A DNA stretch of 6,924 bases, from contig JABSPN010000162.1 in assembly GCA_013214425.1 (NCBI GenBank), positions 1-6,924 on the forward strand, read 5' to 3'. The position numbers and the translations under genes were made by a program. Below, piece by piece: positions 1 to 6,290 of this stretch (position 1 is the stretch's first letter; each line of letters begins with the position of its first letter). The notes beneath the pieces were generated by a model, which was not told the origin of the DNA, searched no databases, and worked only from the letters and a program-made list of their open reading frames with translations. This DNA comes from Flavobacteriaceae bacterium. Its GTDB lineage: Bacteria; Bacteroidota; Bacteroidia; Flavobacteriales; Flavobacteriaceae.

Positions 1-291
1 TCCGCCCGCAAGGTTTTCAATCTCTTCAGGTGAGAGACTCTTGCGAAAGCTGCTTAGATCTTCATCTGTGATAGAGAATTCCCAAATATTACCTTGTATG
101 CCTTCACTCATCTGGAACCCACCTGTGTTTAATTGACCTTCATAAGTTTTAAAAAGGATGCCTTTTTTTGAAATTTTTATTAATTGCCCAGCCCTACTTC
201 CCTCTGAATATGTCCAAGAACACACCCAAAGATACAGAATAGATACAATGACTAAAAAAATTATAAATATCTTAAGAGCTTTTTTAAACAT
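1..291 (-). CDS. Small single-pass membrane protein, 3' end outside window (family often mislabelled 6-phosphogluconate dehydrogenase)
   Basis: The reading frame is open from an ATG at 289-291 to the window edge, giving 97 residues. It starts MFKKALKIFIIFLVIV, so residues 6-23 form one hydrophobic membrane segment. This is followed by a soluble part with the blocks YSEGSRAGQL, KKGILFKTYEG and IWEFS. These blocks are typical of a small membrane protein family of Bacteroidota that automatic pipelines often call 6-phosphogluconate dehydrogenase. Nothing like an NADP-binding fold is present in the visible part and the family is too short for that enzyme, so I would not transfer the name. The gene starts 30 bases after the stop of the outer-membrane barrel gene, with no terminator visible between them, so the two may share a transcript. 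The true function is unknown. The family call is from memory of its conserved blocks. Confidence 0.8.
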   Translation of the reverse strand, partial: MFKKALKIFIIFLVIVSILYLWVCSWTYSEGSRAGQLIKISKKGILFKTYEGQLNTGGFQMSEGIQGNIWEFSITDEDLSSFRKSLSPEEIENLAGG

Positions 292-321
292 ATTTTGCGA
301 GTATTAGAGGTTAATCTATTT

Positions 322-1059
322 TTAAAAGTAAGCAGTTGCGCCAAATCTAAATGTATTTATATCAGCAGTGAAATTAGGGAAATAACCTGCATTCACTTTA
401 AACTTATTAGGCTTAATCATGTAGTTAAAGTTTAACTCTGCCGACCATATTGTATCCGATAACACGGTAACGATTGGATTGATAAATAAAAAAGCTTGTT
501 GAGAAAAACTAATACTCATGTTGGTTTGTATATTAATTCCATTTTGAGCTTTTCCAGGGTAATCACTAGGTTCTGTTACATGTACATAACCTAATCCTGG
601 AAACATTGCTATTCTTGGAGACACAACATAACCCGCAACTACTCCGCCAGATAATGACCAGACATTTCCTCCTAAGCCTTTTAGAAATGAGCCTGATGGT
701 ATTGTAAAGTCTGCATATGGAGCTATCGCTATTAATCGTTCAGTAATATTTCGTTTTAATGCGTGAAAGTATCTAACCCTAATGTCTGAAATTCCAAAAT
801 TTTCAGTTCCTTCATTATATAAAACAGGCACCTCCAACAACAACAAGTTATCAGGATCAAAAGCATATTGTATATTTATTCGTGTGCCATATACATTCGA
901 TGAATTCTTATGGGATTGATACTCAAAGGCTACATTCACCTGGGTGTAGAGGTTGGTTGGTTTTGATGCATCTACAGTCTGCTCTTCAGATTCTTGAGCC
1001 ATACCGTTTTGGATGAATAAAACCAAAACAAGACTTAATAATACCAATTTACAATACAT
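322..1059 (-). CDS. Outer-membrane beta-barrel protein, transporter-like
   Basis: The product has 245 residues. Residues 1-21 form a Sec signal peptide ending G-M-A, with probable cleavage before Q22, so it is exported but not a lipoprotein. The mature part has alternating polar and hydrophobic residues typical of membrane beta-strands, many aromatic residues at strand ends, and a terminal phenylalanine (ending GATAYF), the usual signal for outer-membrane insertion by the BAM complex. The block FGISDIRVRYFHAL (88-101) followed by a P-x-G turn (PSG, 121-123) and a glycine-rich strand pair resembles the putative outer-membrane channel family named after MetA of phenol degradation (PF13557-like). 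That family name does not imply a phenol pathway here. A passive outer-membrane channel is the likeliest role and the substrate is unknown. It lies just upstream of the small membrane protein gene, 30 bases away. The barrel call is firm; the family is less certain. Confidence 0.75.
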   Translation of the reverse strand: MYCKLVLLSLVLVLFIQNGMAQESEEQTVDASKPTNLYTQVNVAFEYQSHKNSSNVYGTRINIQYAFDPDNLLLLEVPVLYNEGTENFGISDIRVRYFHALKRNITERLIAIAPYADFTIPSGSFLKGLGGNVWSLSGGVVAGYVVSPRIAMFPGLGYVHVTEPSDYPGKAQNGINIQTNMSISFSQQAFLFINPIVTVLSDTIWSAELNFNYMIKPNKFKVNAGYFPNFTADINTFRFGATAYF

Positions 1060-1392
1060 ATTTTTTATTTATTCTCAAATGCGATCTAAGCGCTTTTAGT
1101 TAGCAATATATTACTTAAGAGGCTTTATATACTAATTCTATTTATAAGGAGTCTCTTTTTTTATTCACTACTTCCGTCCTTGTAAACAATTCTAAAAAGC
1201 TTTAATTTGTGTGAGCCTCTTGTATACCTAATTTTTAACTTAGAGATTTCGTTTCCATTCCTCGATATTTGATAATGTTCTTATCTTATTTTAAGATATA
1301 TATTTTGATGCTAATCCTTGCCAAGTATAGTCGTAAATTAATGTCATAAGTAAAGCATACAACACAAATATTTAAATAAAACATTCATGATA
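1060..1392. other. 333-base gap without an intact gene
   Basis: This AT-rich stretch separates the cystatin-like gene from the outer-membrane barrel gene. I see no intact gene. It contains a bulged hairpin at 1117-1157 with a T-tract on the + strand, an all-AT hairpin at 1282-1298 (7-bp arms, 3-base loop), an 8-bp palindrome AAGCGCTT at 1088-1095, and a 39-codon open stretch on the minus strand (1161-1280) without a start codon that may be a gene scrap. The promoter of the barrel gene should lie here, but I could not find a match to the Bacteroidota -10 consensus TAnnTTTG. Confidence 0.6.
1117..1162 (+). other. Bulged hairpin followed by a T-tract (+ strand terminator-like)
   Basis: AAGAGGCT (1117-1124) pairs with AGTCTCTT (1150-1157), with one G-T pair, and TTATA (1125-1129) pairs with TATAA (1143-1147). 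Two G bases (1148-1149) are bulged and the loop is 13 bases. Seven T bases at 1156-1162 overlap and follow the 3' arm on the + strand, as in an intrinsic terminator, although no + strand gene is visible upstream. Read on the minus strand the same hairpin has A bases before it and only a weak U-tract after it. The 5' arm could alternatively pair perfectly with AGCCTCTT at 1214-1221. Confidence 0.3.
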
Positions 1393-1755
1393 TTAATTCG
1401 AAATTTTTTTAAAATCTGTAATGGACTTTTCTTGTTTTAGATTAACGTATACTTGGGCTAGCCATATTTCGCCATTTTCCAATGTCATTTCGAACCTATA
1501 ATTTCGGCCGCTAACAATTTGAGTTGAAGCTTTAGAAATTGCTTTAATTGGACTATCGACTTTTTTTTCAGTTTTCACATAAGACGCCAGATCTTTAATA
1601 ACTGAATTGACTTCAATAGATTGCCATCCGCCTACCAAATTTTCTTTTGTACCCACGCTAGTTTCAGACTTGATTTCTTCTTGTTTCGTATTCGTATTGT
1701 TTATACATTGAATGGACGAAATACACAATATGATTAACACAATTATTTTTTTCAT
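1393..1755 (-). CDS. Cystatin-like exported protein, putative cysteine peptidase inhibitor
   Basis: The product has 120 residues. Residues 1-16 are a hydrophobic signal segment followed by C17. The sequence before that cysteine (S-I-Q-C) is not a canonical lipobox, so lipidation is possible but not secure. A polar linker (18-39) leads to a domain with the cystatin layout: LVGGWQSI at 40-47 (N-terminal Gly-Gly, as in plant cystatins), a helix with LASYV at 56-60 in place of the plant LARFAV signature, the QxVxG inhibitory loop as QIVSG at 79-83, directly followed by RNYRFEM, then a strand with W98 and a final strand ending ITDFKKI. The Pro-Trp of the second binding loop is not present. In family I25 the N-terminal glycine, the QxVxG loop and the second loop form a wedge that blocks papain-type peptidases. 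Inhibition of an envelope or foreign cysteine peptidase is therefore inferred. The gene lies 98 bases after the second amidohydrolase gene, in the same direction. Confidence 0.75.
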   Translation of the reverse strand: MKKIIVLIILCISSIQCINNTNTKQEEIKSETSVGTKENLVGGWQSIEVNSVIKDLASYVKTEKKVDSPIKAISKASTQIVSGRNYRFEMTLENGEIWLAQVYVNLKQEKSITDFKKISN

Positions 1756-1853
1756 GTCTATTTTATTTTAGTGGTTTGATTATTTGTTTATTATTTGATT
1801 CGAATTTCAAGTGACTTGGAGATGCCAACCAATCCAATGGTTCATAATTGGGT

Positions 1854-3587
1854 TTATTTTTTGTAAACAGAAAGGCCTTCTTTGATGGTTTCAAGAACCA
1901 CAATATCTTTAATCTGGTCTTCTGGAACTTTTAAAGGGTTTTTATCTAAAATGACTAAATCAGCTAGTTTTCCCTCAGAAATAGTTCCCTTCTTATCATC
2001 TTCAAAGTGTTGATATGCAGACCATTCTGTTATACCCTTCAGCGCTTCATAAGGTGTTAACTTTTCTGATTCACCAATTACTTTACCAGACCTTGATTTT
2101 CGTTCTACACTAATCCCTACCATTCGCATTAAATTGGGTAAGGCTACAGGTGCGTCTGTGTGAATGGTTAATCTCAAGCCTTTATTTAACGCAGTTCTTG
2201 TTGGACTTATTTTTTGCCCTAGCTCTTCTCCAATAATTTGACTGTGCCAATCACCCCAATAGAAGGTGTGCAAAGGAAATAAAGAAGCTATAACATCTAA
2301 ATCTTTAAAACTATCCAGTTGATCTTCTCTAACATACTGACCATGTATCAAAACATTTCGCCTGTCTTTTTTTTCATAGTTTTTCGACACCTTTTGCATG
2401 GTGCGAATCATTTGATCCATAGCAGCATCTCCATTGGCGTGTGTTATGATTTGCCAATCGTTATCAAATGATTTTTTGTAGATGGCTTCTACATCTTTAT
2501 CATTAGGCATTGCAGGATACCCTAAATAACCCTCTTCTGCGCCATCTGGTGGCAATAGATAAGGCAAGGTTCGCCATGCTGTTCTTCCCTGAGGTGACCC
2601 ATCTAAAGTCAACTTCATGCCCGCAATTCGATATCGATTTGTGTAATTTTTTGAATTCCACTTGGTTTGCATTAATGAATCCACGACCATATAATCTACA
2701 TAACTGACCACGTCTAACTTTAGCTTGTTTTGCTCTGCAGCATCTGCTAAGAACCCATGGTTTTCAAAAAATGCCCTCCCTTCATGTGCCGTTGTGTATC
2801 CATAAGACAAAGCCATATCTTGTCCAGCTTTAAAAAACTGTTCCGCCGCTTCAACAGATTTAGGTGTTAGCGCTTTACCATAATAAGGGATAGCAGCCAA
2901 TTCCTCTAAAACACCATTTGGCTCATTACCATTTTCTCTTCGGATAAGTCCACCTTCAGGGTTTTTGGTTGCTGAGGTAATGTTTAACATTTCCAATCCT
3001 TTTGAATTCAAGACTGCAAAATGACCAGAGATATGAATGATCATTATCGGGTACTCTGTGGTTACTTTATCTAAATCGTGTTTCGTTGGAAAACGCTTTT
3101 CCTCTAAAACACTATCATCAAATCCAGCGCCAAAAATCCACCCGGTTAAGGCTCTATTTTCTGGCGTATTCCATTCCTTTAAGATCTCAATTAAAGCAGG
3201 AATATTGTTAGCGCCTGCGTCTGGAGGAGGTAATATTTGGGCTCCGATTGCTTGCGATGAAAAGTTTCCAAAATGTGCGTGTCCATCGATAAGGCCAGGC
3301 ATCATAGTTTTCCCTTGCAAGTCAACTTCTTCTGCTTTTCCTTTGAAACGCTTTAAGGCGTCAGCTTTTGCTCCTGTGAAAATAATTTGGCCTTCTCTTT
3401 GAACGACAGCTTCTACATAATTCGGGCTATCACCCTCCATCGTTAAAATGTCACCACCATAATAGATAGTTTGTTTTAATTTATACGGTTCAGCTTTGGG
3501 CTTTTCAACATTAACTTTTTGTGTTGTGTCTTTACAACTCAACAAAACACCTAACAATGCTAAAATGAATATTTTAATATGTTTCAT
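1854..3587 (-). CDS. Exported amidohydrolase lipoprotein, YtcJ-like (amidohydrolase family 3)
   Basis: The product has 577 residues, the usual length for this family. A lipoprotein signal peptide ends in LLSC with C18 as the lipid-bearing residue, so the enzyme should be anchored in the envelope. The amidohydrolase fold follows: an N-terminal beta part (YYGGDILTM, 42-50), the metal motif PGLIDGHAHF with H103 and H105, LDG after K325, which may be the bridging lysine, THANGDAA with H383, H415 in LIHGQ, and the metal-binding D478 in HTDAPV. The C-terminal beta part has KLADLVILDKNPL. All metal ligands expected in the TIM-barrel superfamily are visible, so an active metal-dependent hydrolase acting on amide or similar bonds is likely. 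The substrate is unknown; characterised relatives include N-substituted formamide deformylase. The start follows the upstream paralogue's stop by 7 bases, so the two genes are surely one operon. Confidence 0.9.
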   Translation of the reverse strand: MKHIKIFILALLGVLLSCKDTTQKVNVEKPKAEPYKLKQTIYYGGDILTMEGDSPNYVEAVVQREGQIIFTGAKADALKRFKGKAEEVDLQGKTMMPGLIDGHAHFGNFSSQAIGAQILPPPDAGANNIPALIEILKEWNTPENRALTGWIFGAGFDDSVLEEKRFPTKHDLDKVTTEYPIMIIHISGHFAVLNSKGLEMLNITSATKNPEGGLIRRENGNEPNGVLEELAAIPYYGKALTPKSVEAAEQFFKAGQDMALSYGYTTAHEGRAFFENHGFLADAAEQNKLKLDVVSYVDYMVVDSLMQTKWNSKNYTNRYRIAGMKLTLDGSPQGRTAWRTLPYLLPPDGAEEGYLGYPAMPNDKDVEAIYKKSFDNDWQIITHANGDAAMDQMIRTMQKVSKNYEKKDRRNVLIHGQYVREDQLDSFKDLDVIASLFPLHTFYWGDWHSQIIGEELGQKISPTRTALNKGLRLTIHTDAPVALPNLMRMVGISVERKSRSGKVIGESEKLTPYEALKGITEWSAYQHFEDDKKGTISEGKLADLVILDKNPLKVPEDQIKDIVVLETIKEGLSVYKK

Positions 3588-3594
3588 GGTTGAC

Positions 3595-5346
3595 CTACTT
3601 TCCTCCTTTTAAATTGTTTGATTTTATAATATTAAATCGGCCTTCAAATATTGTAGCCAACACTTTTATATTTTTAATTTCCATTGGATTTATACTAAAA
3701 GGATTTTTGTCAAGAATAACAAAATTCGAAGTTTTGCCCAATGCAATAGACCCTATCTTATCCTCCAAATTCAGGGTTCTGGCAGCGTCTATAGTAATTG
3801 CTCTCATGGCATTATACACTGGGATTTTTTGATCTTGAGACAACGCACTATTTTGAGAGGTCACTCTATTTACGGCGGTCCAAGCCAAAGTTAATGGTTC
3901 CATAGGTGCCATAGAAAAATCCGAATGAAATGAAACTGGAATGTTACGTTGAACTAAACTGTTAATGCGCACTAAATTTTCTGCTCTTTCTTTACCCAAA
4001 CCATTGTCAGTGTATTTATCTGCCAATGCCCAAAGGTAATATGGGTTAACAGAACCTTCTACACCTAAAGTTTTAATTTGCTCTGCCATATCATCAGTAA
4101 AATATCCCATATGATGCAACGTTAGTCTATGCTCTGTTCTTGGATTACGCTGCATATCTAGCTCTAAATAATCTAACACCTGTTGAATGCCTTTATCCCC
4201 GTTTGAATGCACATGAATCTTATATTCATTATCCCAATACATACTTATTTGTTCCTTAAATAAATCCAAGGGTGTCATCCATTCACCATGATGCCCATCT
4301 GTATAATTTTCTTTCATTTGCATGAGTTGAGAATAAATCGCACCATCTGAGAATAATTTTACTTGTTTTGGTAAAAAATGAATGTTATCCGTACTATAAG
4401 TAGTATCGAGAGTTTCCATAAATGCCATTGCTTCTTTATTACCGCCTTTCATACTGAATAATTGTGTGCCACTAGGTATTAAATACACATCATAAGGAGG
4501 TTTTTTAGCCATTTCCTCTTTAAGCAAGGTAAGCTCACCATTGAAATCGGCACTCGGGAAACCAGGTTCAGCAACTGTAGTAATTCCATTTTTTTGAATG
4601 AGTTGCGTCATCATTCCAAGACCTTTCATATATCGAGTAGGTTCTAACATTATTGGAGCCATCTTAGGTACTAGTGCTAACCATCCACCCTCAAAAAAAT
4701 GTCCTTTCTCCCATTCTACTTGTGGATTACCTTTAAAATCATCTTGTGTTATACCTAAAAGTGCAATCGCAGCATCATTCAGATAAATCTCATGGAAAGA
4801 CCTGTGAATGATTCCAACAGGCTTCTCACTTGTTATAGCGTTTATACTTGCTCTTGACAAATCGCCATGCCACAATTGGTGATACCCCCAAATAAAATAC
4901 ATTTCACCCTCTTTAGCGTTTTCATTGATGGACGTTGTGATGCGCTCCATATAGGCTTCATGACCAGTAACTCCTTTTTTTACCCCATTAGGTAAAACCC
5001 AGTCGTAAGGAGCTATGATTTCATTTGGCAGCATAGTGGCAGCTAGAGAAGGATGTACATGAGGCTCAACAAACCCTGGCATTAGTGTACGGCCATTCAA
5101 ATCGTGTTGCTTAGCCTTCGGAAATTTTGAAGCAGCCCCTTCTTTAGTTCCAATGTAAACTATTTTATCCTCTTCGGCAACAACAGCTTCAACTTGTTCC
5201 AAGTCTGCTCCATTCATGGTAATAATTTCTCCTCCAAAAAAGACGGTCTGATTTGTATCTGTGTTTTCTGTTTCCGAAGTATTTTGTTCGTTTTTTTTAC
5301 ACGCTGTAAAAAAGAAGAGTAGTAGTGCTAAATAATGTAATTTCAT
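3595..5346 (-). CDS. Exported amidohydrolase lipoprotein, YtcJ-like, divergent paralogue
   Basis: I chose the ATG at 5344-5346, which gives 583 residues starting MKLHYLALLLFFFTAC, a proper lipoprotein signal with C16. An upstream in-frame ATG at 5376 would put ten polar residues in front of the signal and is less likely. Metal motifs are complete: HVH at 96-98 in PGFVEPHVHP, K330 in VKLFSDG, H380 in HVHSNGD, H411 or H412 in LTLHHMG, and D476 in FHSDF. Both ends resemble the downstream paralogue (FFGGEIITM near the start; NFVILDKNPF near the end), but the middle differs: the HISGHFAVLN block there is HRSFHEIYLN here, and the EPNGVLEE segment there has no clear counterpart. This suggests a different substrate rather than a recent copy. 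It is the first gene of the pair, and its last codons carry the ribosome binding site of the next gene. The reaction beyond metal-dependent hydrolysis cannot be predicted. Confidence 0.9.
   Translation of the reverse strand: MKLHYLALLLFFFTACKKNEQNTSETENTDTNQTVFFGGEIITMNGADLEQVEAVVAEEDKIVYIGTKEGAASKFPKAKQHDLNGRTLMPGFVEPHVHPSLAATMLPNEIIAPYDWVLPNGVKKGVTGHEAYMERITTSINENAKEGEMYFIWGYHQLWHGDLSRASINAITSEKPVGIIHRSFHEIYLNDAAIALLGITQDDFKGNPQVEWEKGHFFEGGWLALVPKMAPIMLEPTRYMKGLGMMTQLIQKNGITTVAEPGFPSADFNGELTLLKEEMAKKPPYDVYLIPSGTQLFSMKGGNKEAMAFMETLDTTYSTDNIHFLPKQVKLFSDGAIYSQLMQMKENYTDGHHGEWMTPLDLFKEQISMYWDNEYKIHVHSNGDKGIQQVLDYLELDMQRNPRTEHRLTLHHMGYFTDDMAEQIKTLGVEGSVNPYYLWALADKYTDNGLGKERAENLVRINSLVQRNIPVSFHSDFSMAPMEPLTLAWTAVNRVTSQNSALSQDQKIPVYNAMRAITIDAARTLNLEDKIGSIALGKTSNFVILDKNPFSINPMEIKNIKVLATIFEGRFNIIKSNNLKGGK
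3601..3610 (-). promoter_or_regulatory. Shine-Dalgarno-like site inside the upstream gene's last codons
   Basis: AAAAGGAGGA on the minus strand contains GGAGG at 3602-3606, 14 bases before the ATG of the second amidohydrolase gene. The same bases encode the KGGK tail of the first amidohydrolase. The spacing is longer than ideal and Bacteroidota seldom depend on such sites, so its use is uncertain. With the 7-base gap between the genes it would suit translational coupling. Confidence 0.4.
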
Positions 5347-5364
5347 ACTGTTGGTTTTGACTCT

Positions 5365-5399
5365 TAAATTTAACAAAAAACATTTGGACTTTCAACAAA
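5365..5399 (-). promoter_or_regulatory. Possible Bacteroidota-type promoter of the amidohydrolase operon
   Basis: On the minus strand, TAAATTTA (5372-5365) matches the -10 consensus TAnnTTTG except for the last base. TTTG (5399-5396) lies 23 bases upstream as a -33 element, at the upper limit of accepted spacing. Transcription would begin a dozen or so bases before the ATG at 5346. The region is very AT-rich, so such matches arise easily by chance. Confidence 0.2.
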
Positions 5400-5407
5400 A
5401 AATTTGG
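5372..5407. repeat. Two imperfect direct repeats upstream of the amidohydrolase operon
   Basis: On the + strand, AACAAAAAACATTTGG (5372-5387) and AACAAAAAATTTGG (5394-5407) differ only by a 2-base insertion and start 22 bases apart, about two helical turns. They lie 26-61 bases upstream of the first amidohydrolase start and overlap the candidate promoter. A regulator binding site is possible, but the A-tracts make chance similarity plausible. Confidence 0.4.
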
Positions 5408-5446
5408 CAAAAAGATATGCGTACGATGTGTTACTAGTTTTTGTTT

Positions 5447-6141
5447 TTAATTAATTTGCTCAAATTTTTCTGTATACATGAAATCTAAAAAATAGTGTCT
5501 TCTTTTCCTGTTATACCAAGTTTCTATTCATTTAAATATTTATAGTTCGGCTTGAGATCTATTTTGATATGTGCTTATAAATCCATTCTACTTTTAAGGT
5601 TTTAAAGAATGATTCAGCTATTGTATTATTCCAACAATTCCCTTTTCTTCTAATTGATTGACTCATATTCCCATTATAAGCTTTAAGCATATTGGGAATC
5701 GCTATCTGAATGAAAAATTAATTTATTGTTAATGGGGTTATTTTTAACAGCCATACCCCATACAGGGATGATGCTGTTTTCAGTATTTAAATCATTGCGA
5801 ATAAAACAACCTATGACTTTTCTACAGTATAAATCTATAATAACAGTGAAATATAACCGGCCTTGATTGGTTTGAATGCATATAAAATCAGACACCCATA
5901 CTTGATTTCTCTTAATGCTTTATATCCTTGTATCAATAGATGAGCTGCTTATTGATATTTATGATTACTGGCAGTAGTAATTTTAAATATGATTAAGTCT
6001 TACTTTTAAACACATCGTATGCGTCATCTTATTGATCTTTATTTTCGAAATCTGGCACCTAAGCTCCTTTATCTCTAATATAGTTCTTGGAGCTCCATAA
6101 CGCTCAAAACTGGTTTTAAAAATATACTTGATTAGTATCAT
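5447..6141 (-). pseudogene. IS3-family orfB remnant (DDE transposase, frame-broken)
   Basis: The relic reads, across several frames, ILIKYIFKTSFERYGAPRT, then KITTASNHKYQ, then NQVWVSDFICIQTNQG leading into the longest open piece (5683-5895, ending FHSDSDSQYA and a stop). It goes on with LKAYNG, SIRRKGNCWNNTIAESFF and KTLKVEWIYKH (5687-5559) and finishes with IETWYNRKRRH and FEQIN with a TAA at 5447-5449. The three catalytic residues of the integrase core are still recognisable: Asp in WVSDF, Asp in FHSD and Glu in AESFF. About six residues after QYA and the N-terminal ~50 residues are missing compared with intact relatives. Nothing here can give an active transposase. The piece at 5683-5895 should not be annotated as a gene. 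Confidence 0.85.
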
Positions 6142-6179
6142 AGTCTTTTCATCTTTTTATCAACGTCAGAGAACTGAAT

Positions 6180-6290
6180 AGTCAAGACCTTATCGCGACT
6201 GGTTCATTTTATATTATCGCTAACTTCACTTAGCTTGAAAACTTTAAGTTTAAATTCTTCTGTGTACCGACGCATTTTTCTTTTGGCCAT
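6180..6290 (-). pseudogene. IS3-family orfA remnant (transposase helix-turn-helix subunit, N-terminal piece)
   Basis: From the ATG at 6288-6290 the frame reads MAKRKMRRYTEEFKLKVFKL and continues with SEVSDNIK, a TGA stop at 6204-6206, then TSRDKVLT. A basic start followed by YTEEFK and a ...SDNIK.TSRD pattern is the usual opening of IS3 orfA proteins, which bind the element ends. The remainder of the roughly 100-residue protein, including the second helix of the DNA-binding motif and the leucine zipper, is gone. Confidence 0.7.

Larger units (their letters stand above)
5447..6290 (-). mobile_element. Decayed IS3-family insertion sequence
   Basis: Pieces of both IS3 reading frames occur in the correct order on the minus strand: an orfA start at 6290, then orfB from about 6141 to its natural end at 5447. 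The rest of orfA and the first part of orfB are missing (an internal deletion, judged against the usual lengths of these proteins), and several stops and frameshifts break what is left. No terminal inverted repeats or target duplications could be recognised, so the true edges are unknown and the limits given are those of coding similarity. The element is dead. It sits between the amidohydrolase operon and the envelope protein gene, in the same orientation as both. Confidence 0.85.

Noticed and set aside
1282..1298. All-AT hairpin as terminator of the cystatin-like gene
   Set aside because: The stem has only one G-C pair, a 3-base loop, lies about 95 bases beyond the stop codon and has no U-tract on the minus strand.
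1808..1818. Palindrome CAAGTGACTTG and a weak 5-bp hairpin nearby as terminator after the amidohydrolase operon
   Set aside because: The palindrome has no loop to fold, the hairpin is short, and neither is followed by a U-tract.
2510..2707. 65-codon open frame on the + strand
   Set aside because: It lies wholly antisense to the well-supported amidohydrolase gene and its product has no recognisable features.
3037..3402. 121-codon open frame on the + strand
   Set aside because: It is antisense to the most conserved part of the second amidohydrolase, including its metal motif; it is a by-product of that coding sequence.
3590..3832. 80-codon + strand frame with hydrophobic segments
   Set aside because: It is antisense to the conserved C-terminal part of the first amidohydrolase; hydrophobic character follows from the complementary codons.
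4598..4786. 62-codon + strand frame
   Set aside because: Antisense shadow of the first amidohydrolase with no independent support.
5347..5376. Upstream ATG at 5376 as start of the first amidohydrolase
   Set aside because: It would add ten polar residues before a signal peptide that fits perfectly from the ATG at 5346.
5420..6024. Inverted match TACGATGTGTT (5422-5432) with 6010-6020 as possible IS terminal repeats
   Set aside because: The second copy lies inside the transposase coding relic, and 11-base inverted matches are expected by chance in a window of this size.
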